The notes under the pieces were generated by a model. The model ran no database searches. It saw only the letters and a program-made list of their open reading frames with translations, and was not told where the DNA came from. A DNA stretch of 64,000 nucleotides from Stenotrophomonas africana (GTDB lineage: Bacteria; Pseudomonadota; Gammaproteobacteria; Xanthomonadales; Xanthomonadaceae): the NCBI RefSeq assembly GCF_013004645.1, contig NZ_JABEME010000013.1:26420-90419 (forward strand). The letters are read 5' to 3'. Each line of letters begins with the position of its first letter. Position 1 is the first letter of the stretch. The position numbers and the translations under genes are program-made. This document shows positions 17,702 to 25,289 of this stretch, in pieces.

Positions 17702-18757
17702 TCAGCGCCCTGTCGGCTCCACGCTGCTGCGCCAGGCATCGAGGAACTGGCGGCGCTTGAGTGCGTCCAGATACACCAGCAGGCCCGGGCCGAGCTGGAT
17801 CGGACGGCGGCTGCGGCCGGGCGCATCGTCGCCACGTGCGTTGCCGGTCACGATCGGCATCAGCCGCGCCTCGCGCGACAGCACCTGCTGGCCTCGCGGG
17901 GACAGCAGGTAATCGAGGAAGCGTCGCGCTTCTTCCGGGTGTGGGCCGGTGCGCGGGATCACCGCGGTGCGCAGCACCACCAGGGTGTAGTCTTCGGGCT
18001 CCACAATCGCCAGCGGGGCACCCGCGTCGATGCGCGCCTGCGCGTAGGAGCCGAGCACGTTGTAGACCAGCGACAGCTGTCCGCTGGCGACCTTGTCCAG
18101 CAGAACACCGGTGCGCTCCTCGCGCACCACGTCGTTGTCGCCGAGCGCGCCCAGCAACGCGCCGGCAATGCTGCCGCGCTGCGCATCCTGGGTCGCCAAC
18201 AGGTAGCCGACGCTGCTGCGCTCAATGTCATAGGTGCCGACCTTGCCGCGCAGGGGCGCCCCCTCCGCGCGCAGCCGGTCCAACAACTGGCGGCGCGTGT
18301 GCGGCACCTTGGCCGAAGGCATCGCGCGGGTGTTGTAGACCATCACCACCGGCTCATAGCTGATGCCGAATGCCTCGTTGCGCCACTGCGCCCAGGCCGG
18401 CAGCGCGCCGGTCTGCGCCGAACGGTGTGGCAGCGCGTGACCGTCATTGACCAGTTTGGTCTGCAGGTCCATGCCGCTGGAGATCAGCAGGTCCGGCGAT
18501 GCCGGTCCGCCGCGGTCGTGCAGGTAACGTGCGTACAGGTCCTGGGTGATGATGTCCTCGTACACCACTTCCGTGCCGGGGTGCAGCCGCTGGTAATCGG
18601 CAATCACCACCGCGAACACTTCGATGTCGGTGGTGCCGTGGATGCGCAGCTGCGCAGTGGCCTTTGCCTGGGCCGGGAAGCGGCGTACGTCGCCCGGTGC
18701 TGCAAGCACCGGCACGGCCAACAGCAAGGCAACGGCAGCAGCGAACAGGCGGATCAT
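17702..18757 (-). CDS. Periplasmic solute-binding protein coupled to TctE/TctD
   Basis: A 351-residue periplasmic binding protein of the iron/spermidine-type extracellular solute-binding class. The signal peptide is clear (AAAVALLLAVPVLAA). The body has a type II binding-protein layout: LRIHGTTDIEVFAVVIADYQ at the start, GISYEPVVMVYNTRAM in the middle and YLLSPRGQQVL near the end. It overlaps the start of its operon neighbour tctE by 4 bases, downstream of tctD-tctE. There is no permease or ATPase gene nearby. As with PgtC in phosphoglycerate sensing, it may present ligand to the kinase rather than feed a transporter. That role is inference. Confidence 0.85.
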   Translation of the reverse strand: MIRLFAAAVALLLAVPVLAAPGDVRRFPAQAKATAQLRIHGTTDIEVFAVVIADYQRLHPGTEVVYEDIITQDLYARYLHDRGGPASPDLLISSGMDLQTKLVNDGHALPHRSAQTGALPAWAQWRNEAFGISYEPVVMVYNTRAMPSAKVPHTRRQLLDRLRAEGAPLRGKVGTYDIERSSVGYLLATQDAQRGSIAGALLGALGDNDVVREERTGVLLDKVASGQLSLVYNVLGSYAQARIDAGAPLAIVEPEDYTLVVLRTAVIPRTGPHPEEARRFLDYLLSPRGQQVLSREARLMPIVTGNARGDDAPGRSRRPIQLGPGLLVYLDALKRRQFLDAWRSSVEPTGR

Positions 18758-20145
18758 GGACTGCTCCGGGGCAGGCGGATGGTGGCGATCAACCCGCCCT
18801 GCGGGCGGTTGCTGAGGTCGATGCGGCCGCCATGGCTGTCGACCACGCGCTTGACGATGGCCAGGCCCAGCCCGGCGCCGCCGGACGGCGCGCCTTCGCC
18901 ACGGGCGAAGCGCTCGAATACGCGTTCCGCATCGGCGGCGGCAATGCCGGCACCGTGGTCGGCGATGGTCAGCACGGCCTGCCCGCCTTCCACGGTCAAC
19001 GCGATCTGCAACGGGCCGTCACCGCCGTATTTGAGTGCGTTGTCGACCAGGTTCTTGATCGCCTCGCGCAGCAGCAGTGCATCACCATGCACCTGCACCG
19101 GTTCGGCGGTCATCGCCAGTTGTACGCGCGGCGCCGGGCTGGCCTGCGGCAGCGCTTCATGCAGGGCCTGGTGCACCGTCTCGGCCAGGTCCACCGCCGC
19201 AAAGCGCTGCAGATGCGAACGGTGGATCACACTGGCATCGCTGAGCAGCTGGTTGAGCAGCCGGCTCATATGTGTGGCGTTGCGCTCGATCGCCTGCAGG
19301 CTGCGTCGCATGTCCTCCGGATCGTCATCATCCAGCGCCAACTGCGCCTGCGCACGCAATGCCGCCAGTGGCGTGCGCATCTGATGAGCGGCCTCGGCCA
19401 TGAACGCGCGCAGTGTCTCGTTGCTGCTGGACAGGCGTTCCATGAAGCGATTCAACGCCGCCACCATCTGGTCCATCTCGCGCGGCACGCGCGCATCCAG
19501 CGGCTTCAGATCGGACGGCTCGCGGCGCGACAGCTCGCGTTCCACCCGCACCAATGGCCGGAACGCGCGATGCACGCCAAACGCCACCAGCGCCAGCAGC
19601 AGGCCAGACAGCACACCGATCGCCAGCAATGCGCGGTTGACCAGGTCCTGCGCGACCGCTTCACGCGCGCGCCGGGTCTGGCCGACCTGCACCTGTACTT
19701 CACCCAGTGCCGAGGCGGCAGCGAAGCTGCGGCCGACCACCACGAAGCGCACGGTCTCCCCGCTGTACGCCGCATCAAACAGCTGCGGTTGCGTGCCGGG
19801 CCGGCGCGGCGGCGCCGGCAGGTCGCCATAGCCGGTGATCAGGTTGCCGCGGCTGTCTGCGACCCGATAGAACACACGGTCTTCCGGGGCCATCGCCAGC
19901 AGGTCCAGCGCGGCATAGGGCAGATCGACCTGCCACTGGCCATCGACCAGGGCCACCGAATCGGCGATGGACAGCGCCGAGGACACCAGCAGGTGATCGT
20001 AGGAACGGTTGGCGGCACGCTGGCCGTAATCGCGTGCGGCGAACAGCAGGGCCACCGCGAACACCGCCAGCAGCACGCCGAGATAGAGCAGCAGCGTGCG
20101 CCGCAGCGAACCCGGCGCCGCAGTCGCAGCGTGCGCGTCAGCCAT
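18754..20145 (-). CDS. tctE: TctE-like sensor histidine kinase
   Basis: A 463-residue sensor kinase of the TctE/QseC type. A membrane helix lies near 20-40, a periplasmic TctE-type sensor at about 45-165, a second helix near 175-195 and HAMP-like linker, then HisKA with His254 in AEAAHQMRTPLAALRAQ. The HATPase shows NLVDNALKYGGD and GAGLGLAIVKRVVDSHGG. TctE-type kinases usually respond to tricarboxylates. It overlaps tctD by a few bases (start at 20145; an in-frame ATG at 20157 is also possible), so the order is tctD, tctE, binding protein. The divergent porin and CitMHS genes are its probable targets. Confidence 0.9.
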   Translation of the reverse strand: MADAHAATAAPGSLRRTLLLYLGVLLAVFAVALLFAARDYGQRAANRSYDHLLVSSALSIADSVALVDGQWQVDLPYAALDLLAMAPEDRVFYRVADSRGNLITGYGDLPAPPRRPGTQPQLFDAAYSGETVRFVVVGRSFAAASALGEVQVQVGQTRRAREAVAQDLVNRALLAIGVLSGLLLALVAFGVHRAFRPLVRVERELSRREPSDLKPLDARVPREMDQMVAALNRFMERLSSSNETLRAFMAEAAHQMRTPLAALRAQAQLALDDDDPEDMRRSLQAIERNATHMSRLLNQLLSDASVIHRSHLQRFAAVDLAETVHQALHEALPQASPAPRVQLAMTAEPVQVHGDALLLREAIKNLVDNALKYGGDGPLQIALTVEGGQAVLTIADHGAGIAAADAERVFERFARGEGAPSGGAGLGLAIVKRVVDSHGGRIDLSNRPQGGLIATIRLPRSSP

Positions 20146-20827
20146 CGGCGTCGGCATGGGTATCGCTGGCCTCCAGCAGGTAGCCGACACCGCGCACCGT
20201 GGTGATGCGCAGCGGTGCGCCCGCCAGCTTCTTTCTCAGGCGGCCAACATACAACTCGATGGCATTCGGGCCCACTTCGTCATCGAAACCAAACAGGCCG
20301 TTGCCGATCTCATCCTTGCCGACCACCTGGCCGAGGCGCCCGACCAGGATCTCCAGCAGGCGGTACTCGCGGTTGGGCAGTTCGATCGGTTCGCCGTCGA
20401 GGCTGACCCGGTGCGCCGCGTTGTCGAACTGGAAGCCGCCAATCTGCACCACTTCGCTGGCCTGGCCACGTGCACGCCGCAGCAGCACGCGGCAGCGCGC
20501 TTCGAACTCACGGAAATCGAACGGTTTGCCCAGGTAGTCGTCGGCGCCCACATCCAGCGCCTGCACGCGGTCTTCAATGCCATCGCGCGCGGTCAGCATC
20601 AGTACCGGTGTGCTGTCGCCGCGCTCGCGCATGCCCGCCAGCACGCGCAGGCCATCGAGCTTGGGCAGGCCGATATCCAGCACCACCAGGTCGAAGCTCT
20701 GGTAACGCAGCACGCTGGCCGCCGCCAGGCCATCGGCCTGCCAGTCCACGGCGTGCCCACTGCGGCGCATGCGGCGGATGATCGCATCAGCCAGATCCGG
20801 GTTGTCTTCGACCAGCAGCAGGCGCAT
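20138..20827 (-). CDS. tctD: TctD-like OmpR-family response regulator
   Basis: A 229-residue OmpR/PhoB-family response regulator. The receiver has Glu7/Asp8 (LLLVEDNPD), phosphoacceptor Asp51 (LVVLDIGLPKLDG) and Lys in YLGKPFDFREFEAR. The winged-helix effector follows (NREYRLLEILVGRLGQVVGKDE, NAIELYVGRLRKKL, ITTVRGVGYLLE). The start is the ATG at 20827; a GTG two codons earlier is possible. It is first in a tctD-tctE-binding protein operon and divergent from a porin and CitMHS gene, the classical layout of tricarboxylate uptake control. Confidence 0.92.
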   Translation of the reverse strand: MRLLLVEDNPDLADAIIRRMRRSGHAVDWQADGLAAASVLRYQSFDLVVLDIGLPKLDGLRVLAGMRERGDSTPVLMLTARDGIEDRVQALDVGADDYLGKPFDFREFEARCRVLLRRARGQASEVVQIGGFQFDNAAHRVSLDGEPIELPNREYRLLEILVGRLGQVVGKDEIGNGLFGFDDEVGPNAIELYVGRLRKKLAGAPLRITTVRGVGYLLEASDTHADADG

Positions 20828-20937
20828 GGGCACGGGGGTGGGAGGGGAAACGAATGCTACCGCATGCCGCTGCCGCGCTCGCCGGGCCCCGTCCGGAGGC
20901 GCCAGCGGGTCGCTTTACGCTGCACCGCACAATCCGT

Positions 20938-20954
20938 TGACAGGACGATGACAG
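20938..20954 (+). promoter_or_regulatory. Tandem TGACAG half-sites between tctD and porin
   Basis: TGACAGGACGATGACAG contains two TGACAG half-sites exactly 11 bases apart, the spacing expected for a tandem OmpR-family dimer. TTGACA at 20937-20942 could also be a -35 box. It sits between divergent tctD and the porin gene, so autoregulation and porin/citrate-transporter control by TctD are plausible. Confidence 0.45.
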
Positions 20955-21042
20955 CTTGCCCGACCCAGACTGCGGCCGCGCACCGTCCGGTGCCCACGAT
21001 TGCCGCGCGCCTGGCGCGCACCTGGGAGGGTTTGTGGAATTC

Positions 21043-22209
21043 ATGTTTGCCTGGCGGCGTCCTGCCGCCATGATGGCGCTGGCTGCCCTGTCGGCGCCGG
21101 CCTTTGCCGCCGAAGACGACCGTCCGGTCACCGCCACCCTCGGTGGTCGCCTGCACCTGGACTTCGCCACCTTCGACAACGACAACCGCGGCACCCCGAA
21201 CAAGGACGACACCGAAATCCGCCGTGCGTGGGTTGACGTGTCCGGCAAGTTCTTCGTGGTCGACTACAAGCTGGAAGCCGATTTCTCCGGCGACCGCGTC
21301 GAGGCCAAGGACGTGTACCTGGCACGCAGCTTCGGCAAGGCCGGCAAGCTGACCGTGGGCCAGTTCAAGCAGTACTTCTCGCTGGATGACCGCACCAGTT
21401 CCAACTACGGCAGCTTCCTGGAGCGCGGCAACGCCGGCACCACGCTGGCGCCGCTGTACCGCCTGGGTGCGTCATGGCAGGCCAACCCCGGTGACTTCAC
21501 CTGGGCGGCCAGCCTCTACAGCCTGGAAAGCATCGACGCCTGGCAGGTGAAGGGGCGCGCTGCCGGTGGCCGCGTCACCTGGGCACCCTCGCCCAGCGAC
21601 GGCGACGTGCTGCACCTGGGCCTGTCGCTGGCCCGCGAGGCCTACGACAACCCCGGCGCCAACGGCGTGCCCGGCCTGCGTATCCGCCCGCGCCCGGCCG
21701 GCCATCTGTCCGACGAGAGCCGCCTGACCCTGGTCGACTTCTCCGCCGGCCGCGATACCGACGTCAACAAGTGGTCGCTGGAGTACGCGCAGGTGCGCGG
21801 CCCGCTGTCGTGGCAGGGCGAGTTCAGTGGCGCCACCTTCGACGACGGCGCGCAGCGCGGCGATGTGATGGCGGCCTACGGAATGCTCAGCTGGTTCGTG
21901 ACCGGCGAAAGCCGCGCCTACGACCGCAAGACCGGTCGCTTCGCGCGAGTGAAGGACATCCGCCACAAGGCCGGCGCCTTCGAACTGGCGCTGCGCTATG
22001 ACCAGATGTGGGGCGCGCAGCATCTCGATGGCGCGCCGGACCTGCGCCGCGGCAGCACCGAGGCCTGGACGCTGGGTGGCAACTGGTACCTGCGCGACAA
22101 CCTGCGCTTCATGCTCAACGTGATCGAAAGCCGCAACCGCGACCGCCTGGCCGGGGTGACGGTGGACCGCACGCACGCGGTTACCGGACGCCTGCAGTAC
22201 GACTTCTAA
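21043..22209 (+). CDS. OprP/OprO-type porin of the citrate locus
   Basis: A 388-residue outer-membrane porin of the OprP/OprO family. The signal peptide is ALAALSAPAFA, the mature part starts EDDRPVTATLGGRLHLDFATF, and the last residue is phenylalanine (RLQYDF). The block WVDVSGKFFVVDYKLEADF is typical. The ATG at 21043 lies 13 bases after GGGAGG; a GTG at 21034 is closer to that site and may be the real start, adding three residues. It is 72 bases upstream of CitMHS in the same direction and divergent from tctD, so citrate or tricarballylate passage is likely. Confidence 0.87.
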   Translation: MFAWRRPAAMMALAALSAPAFAAEDDRPVTATLGGRLHLDFATFDNDNRGTPNKDDTEIRRAWVDVSGKFFVVDYKLEADFSGDRVEAKDVYLARSFGKAGKLTVGQFKQYFSLDDRTSSNYGSFLERGNAGTTLAPLYRLGASWQANPGDFTWAASLYSLESIDAWQVKGRAAGGRVTWAPSPSDGDVLHLGLSLAREAYDNPGANGVPGLRIRPRPAGHLSDESRLTLVDFSAGRDTDVNKWSLEYAQVRGPLSWQGEFSGATFDDGAQRGDVMAAYGMLSWFVTGESRAYDRKTGRFARVKDIRHKAGAFELALRYDQMWGAQHLDGAPDLRRGSTEAWTLGGNWYLRDNLRFMLNVIESRNRDRLAGVTVDRTHAVTGRLQYDF

Positions 22210-22281
22210 GCCTGATTTCCCGGGCATGCCGCCCGGGCCCCTTCCACTTCCCCACGTCCTGTTTTCGCAAGGAGTCCGCAG

Positions 22282-23613
22282 ATGATGCTGAGCATCCTCG
22301 GCTTTGGCATGGTCATTACGTTCATGTACTTGATCATGAGCAAGCGCCTGTCGCCGCTCGTCGCCCTGATCACCATCCCCATCCTGTTCGCGCTGATCGG
22401 TGGCTTCGGCGCCGGCATCGACGAGATGATGCTGGAGGGCATCAAGAAGATCGCGCCGACCGGCGTGATGCTGATGTTCGCCATCCTCTACTTCGGGGTG
22501 ATGATCGATGCGGGCCTGTTCGATCCGCTGGTGCGGGTGATCCTGCGCTTCGTCAAGGGCGATCCGATGAAGATCGTGCTCGGCACCGCGGTCCTGGCGA
22601 TGCTGATCTCGCTCGATGGTGATGGCTCGACCACCTACATGATCACCGTCTCGGCGATGCTGCCGCTGTACCAGCGGCTGGGCATGAACGCGCTGAACAT
22701 GACCTGCGTGACCATCCTCGCCGGCGGCGTGATGAACCTGACCCCATGGGGTGGCCCGACCGCACGCGCGGCCACCGCGCTGCACGTGGACCCGGCCGAC
22801 GTGTTCGTGCCGCTGATCCCGTCGATGGTGATCGCCTGTGCCGGTGTGCTGCTGCTGGCCTGGTACCTGGGCCTGAAGGAACGCCGCCGCCTGGGTGTGG
22901 TGACCTTGCCGCAGGGTGGCAGCTGGATGGACAACAGCGTGTCCGATGACAACAACGCGCTGCCGTCGGTGGAGGACGCCGAAGACATCAAGCGGCCGAA
23001 GCTGCTGTGGGTGAACCTTGCGCTGACCGTAGCGCTGATGACCGCGCTGATCATCGGCGTGCTGCCGATGCCGGTGCTGTTCATGGTCGGCTTCGCCATC
23101 GCCCTGGTGATCAACTATCCGAACCTGGCCGAGCAGCGCCGCCGCGTGGTCAACCACGCCGGCAACGTGCTGTCGGTGGTGTCACTGATCTTCGCCGCAG
23201 GCATTTTCACCGGCATCCTCAACAACACCGGCATGGTGGAGGCGATGTCGCACAGCTTCCTGGCCGTGATTCCGGAATCGTGGGGCCCGTACCTGGCGGT
23301 GATCACCGCTGTGGCATCGATGCCGTTCACCTTCTTCATGTCCAACGACGCGTTCTACTTCGGCGTGCTCCCGATCCTGTCCGAGGCGGCCAGCAACTAC
23401 GGCATCACCCCGGTGGAGATGGCGCGCGCCTCGCTGGCCGGCCAGCCGGTGCACCTGCTCAGCCCGCTGGTGCCGTCCACCTACCTGCTGGTGGGCCTGG
23501 CCAAGGTCGAATTCGCCGATCACCAGAAGTTCACCCTGAAGTGGGCCATCGCCATCTCGATGCTGCTGATGATCGGCAGCCTGCTGTTCGGCCTGTATCC
23601 CCTCGCCGCCTGA
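22282..23613 (+). CDS. CitMHS family citrate transporter
   Basis: A 443-residue inner-membrane transporter of the CitMHS family, which imports citrate as a divalent-metal complex in symport with protons. About twelve hydrophobic segments are visible. The conserved block SLDGDGSTTYMITVSAMLPLY lies near residues 113-133, followed by GVMNLTPWGGPTARAATAL. The ATG has AAGGAG ten bases upstream; a second ATG follows directly. It is downstream of the porin and upstream of a dehydrogenase, probably one operon under TctD/TctE. Confidence 0.93.
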   Translation: MMLSILGFGMVITFMYLIMSKRLSPLVALITIPILFALIGGFGAGIDEMMLEGIKKIAPTGVMLMFAILYFGVMIDAGLFDPLVRVILRFVKGDPMKIVLGTAVLAMLISLDGDGSTTYMITVSAMLPLYQRLGMNALNMTCVTILAGGVMNLTPWGGPTARAATALHVDPADVFVPLIPSMVIACAGVLLLAWYLGLKERRRLGVVTLPQGGSWMDNSVSDDNNALPSVEDAEDIKRPKLLWVNLALTVALMTALIIGVLPMPVLFMVGFAIALVINYPNLAEQRRRVVNHAGNVLSVVSLIFAAGIFTGILNNTGMVEAMSHSFLAVIPESWGPYLAVITAVASMPFTFFMSNDAFYFGVLPILSEAASNYGITPVEMARASLAGQPVHLLSPLVPSTYLLVGLAKVEFADHQKFTLKWAIAISMLLMIGSLLFGLYPLAA

Positions 23614-23637
23614 CCCTTTGCCAAGGAGCCTTCTGCA

Positions 23638-24378
23638 ATGACGCTTCGAATCGCTTACGTCACCAGTGGAATGGGCAGTGTCGGCACTGCCATCTGCCAG
23701 AGCCTGGCCCGCAGCGGCCACACCGTGGTTGCCGGCTGCGCGCCTAACTCACCGCGCAAGGCCAACTGGCTGCGCGAGCAGCGCGAACAGGGCTTCGACT
23801 TCATCGCCTCCGAAGGCAACGCCACCGACTGGGCCTCGACCAGCGCCGCGTTCGCCAAGGTCCGCGCCGAAGTCGGTGAAGTGGACGTGCTGGTCAACAA
23901 CTCCGGTGGCAGCCGCGACCTGCTGTTCCGGCAGATGACGGTGGAGGACTGGAACGCGGTAATCGCCTCCAACCTCAATGCACTGTTCAACCTGACCAAG
24001 CAGGTGGTCGATGGCATGGCCACGCGGGGCTGGGGGCGCATCATCAACATCGGCTCGGTCAGCGCCCACAAGGGTCAGATCGGGCAGGTGAACTACGCCA
24101 CCGCCAAGGCCGCGATGCACGGCTTCAGCCGTGCGCTGGCGGCGGAAGTGGCCTCGCGCGGGGTCACCGTCAACACGCTGTCGCCGGGCTACATCGCCAG
24201 CCAGGCGATCAGCGGCTTCCCGCCGGATGTACTGGACCGGCTGGCCGCCTCGGTGCCGGTGCGCCGCCTGGGACGCCCCGAGGAAGTGGCAGGCCTGTGC
24301 GCCTGGCTGGCCTCGGATGAAGCCTCGTACGTGACCGGCGCCGACTATCCGGTCAACGGTGGCCTGTACATGGGTTGA
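23638..24378 (+). CDS. SDR family oxidoreductase, acetoacetyl-CoA reductase-like
   Basis: A 246-residue short-chain dehydrogenase. The nucleotide loop is TSGMGSVG (residues 9-16), a variant of TGxxxGxG. Catalytic residues are Ser140, Tyr153 and Lys157 (GSVSAHKGQIGQVNYATAK). The sequence resembles PhbB-type acetoacetyl-CoA reductases and FabG relatives. It follows CitMHS after 24 bases with a good AAGGAG site, so it is co-transcribed with citrate uptake. No polyhydroxybutyrate synthase is nearby, so the physiological substrate is open. A strong terminator follows. Confidence 0.83.
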   Translation: MTLRIAYVTSGMGSVGTAICQSLARSGHTVVAGCAPNSPRKANWLREQREQGFDFIASEGNATDWASTSAAFAKVRAEVGEVDVLVNNSGGSRDLLFRQMTVEDWNAVIASNLNALFNLTKQVVDGMATRGWGRIINIGSVSAHKGQIGQVNYATAKAAMHGFSRALAAEVASRGVTVNTLSPGYIASQAISGFPPDVLDRLAASVPVRRLGRPEEVAGLCAWLASDEASYVTGADYPVNGGLYMG

Positions 24379-24424
24379 GCCCGTGTCCACGCAAGGCGTG
24401 GACCGCCTCCCCCACGGAGTGCGC

Positions 24425-24469
24425 GGGGCCGGTGAACCTTCGCTTGCGAGGGGGATCCGGCCCCTTTTT
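24425..24469 (+). terminator. Rho-independent terminator of the citrate operon
   Basis: Stem GGGGCCGG/CCGGCCCC closes directly onto TTTTT (24465-24469). A smaller hairpin (GTCCACG/CGTGGAC, 24385-24403) precedes it. Confidence 0.85.
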
Positions 24470-24585
24470 GTTTCTGCATTTTCGGGACGTATTGCCCGAC
24501 ACATCGGCAGAACCGGTGCTATACCTGCCAACGCTCGCCGAGCCCGATGGATGAACGGCCGGAATCGCGGATCAAGGAGGTTGGC

Positions 24586-25110
24586 ATGCGTGCATTGCTG
24601 ATTGCGCTTCTTGTGGTCGCCACCCCGCCACTGGCGGCCACCCCACCTGCTGCCACTGCGGATGAGGCGGATGCAGCATGGCGGCTCGTGGAACGCTGGT
24701 CCTTGCAGCTGGCACGCTCTGACCTTGTCGCGCAGCTATCGCCACTGGCTCCGGCCGGCTCGCATTCGGAAGCAAGAAGGGGCCGGGGCGACGGCGCCAC
24801 CATCGATCTGGCGCCCTTCGTGGTCGCCGGGAGGATCAAGGGGCCTTCTGGCCAGATCTACACCGATGCGTCGGGGCGAATCATCAAAGGCATTACGCTG
24901 CGGCTGGGCGGCGCCTGCATCTCGCGAAAGCAGATGGGTCGTCGCTACCCCGACTTCAACGTCCTTTCCGTCCCGTCAGGGCATAGTCTGGACGAGTCGA
25001 CGGTGTTCGGCACGGTAGTGAACGGCATCCAGATCGGGTTCTCATTCTCCGAACATGATCGTGACTGCATGGACCAGCTCAAATTGAGCTGGCCTGGGGA
25101 GCGCTTCTGA
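24586..25110 (+). CDS. Hypothetical secreted protein
   Basis: A 174-residue protein with a clear signal peptide (ALLIALLVVATPPLAA) and no family I recognise. The mature part has two cysteines (GGACISRK and DRDCMD) that could form a disulfide, and a hydrophilic N-terminal third. The ATG at 24586 was chosen because AAGGAGG sits six bases upstream; an earlier in-frame ATG at 24547 has no such site and would bury the signal peptide. The gene stands alone after a terminator. Confidence 0.65.
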   Translation: MRALLIALLVVATPPLAATPPAATADEADAAWRLVERWSLQLARSDLVAQLSPLAPAGSHSEARRGRGDGATIDLAPFVVAGRIKGPSGQIYTDASGRIIKGITLRLGGACISRKQMGRRYPDFNVLSVPSGHSLDESTVFGTVVNGIQIGFSFSEHDRDCMDQLKLSWPGERF

Positions 25111-25199
25111 TCCCCACCGGCCTACCACCATGACGAACATGTTGCAGGACACGCACCACTGCCCTGCACCGTTCGTTGGTTTTCCGTAAAGAAGGTTTC

Positions 25200-25289
25200 A
25201 TGTTCCGTTCGCATAGTGGCCATGCACCGCGCACGCGTGCCGGTGACCACCCCCAATGCAACGGACCACCATGCAGACCCGACACCTGA
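25200..25289 (+). CDS. Possible 29-residue leader peptide overlapping the TonB receptor start
   Basis: An ATG at 25200 follows AAGAAGG by four bases, the best ribosome-binding site in this region. It opens a 29-codon frame that ends in TGA at 25287-25289, inside the first codons of the TonB receptor gene. The receptor ATG (25271) has no Shine-Dalgarno of its own, so translation may be coupled. The peptide (MFRSHSGHAPRTRAGD..) matches nothing I know. It could also be chance. Confidence 0.3.
   Translation: MFRSHSGHAPRTRAGDHPQCNGPPCRPDT

Noticed and set aside
17702..18757. The binding protein as part of an ABC importer
   Set aside because: No permease or ATPase gene is adjacent; the overlap is with a sensor kinase gene.
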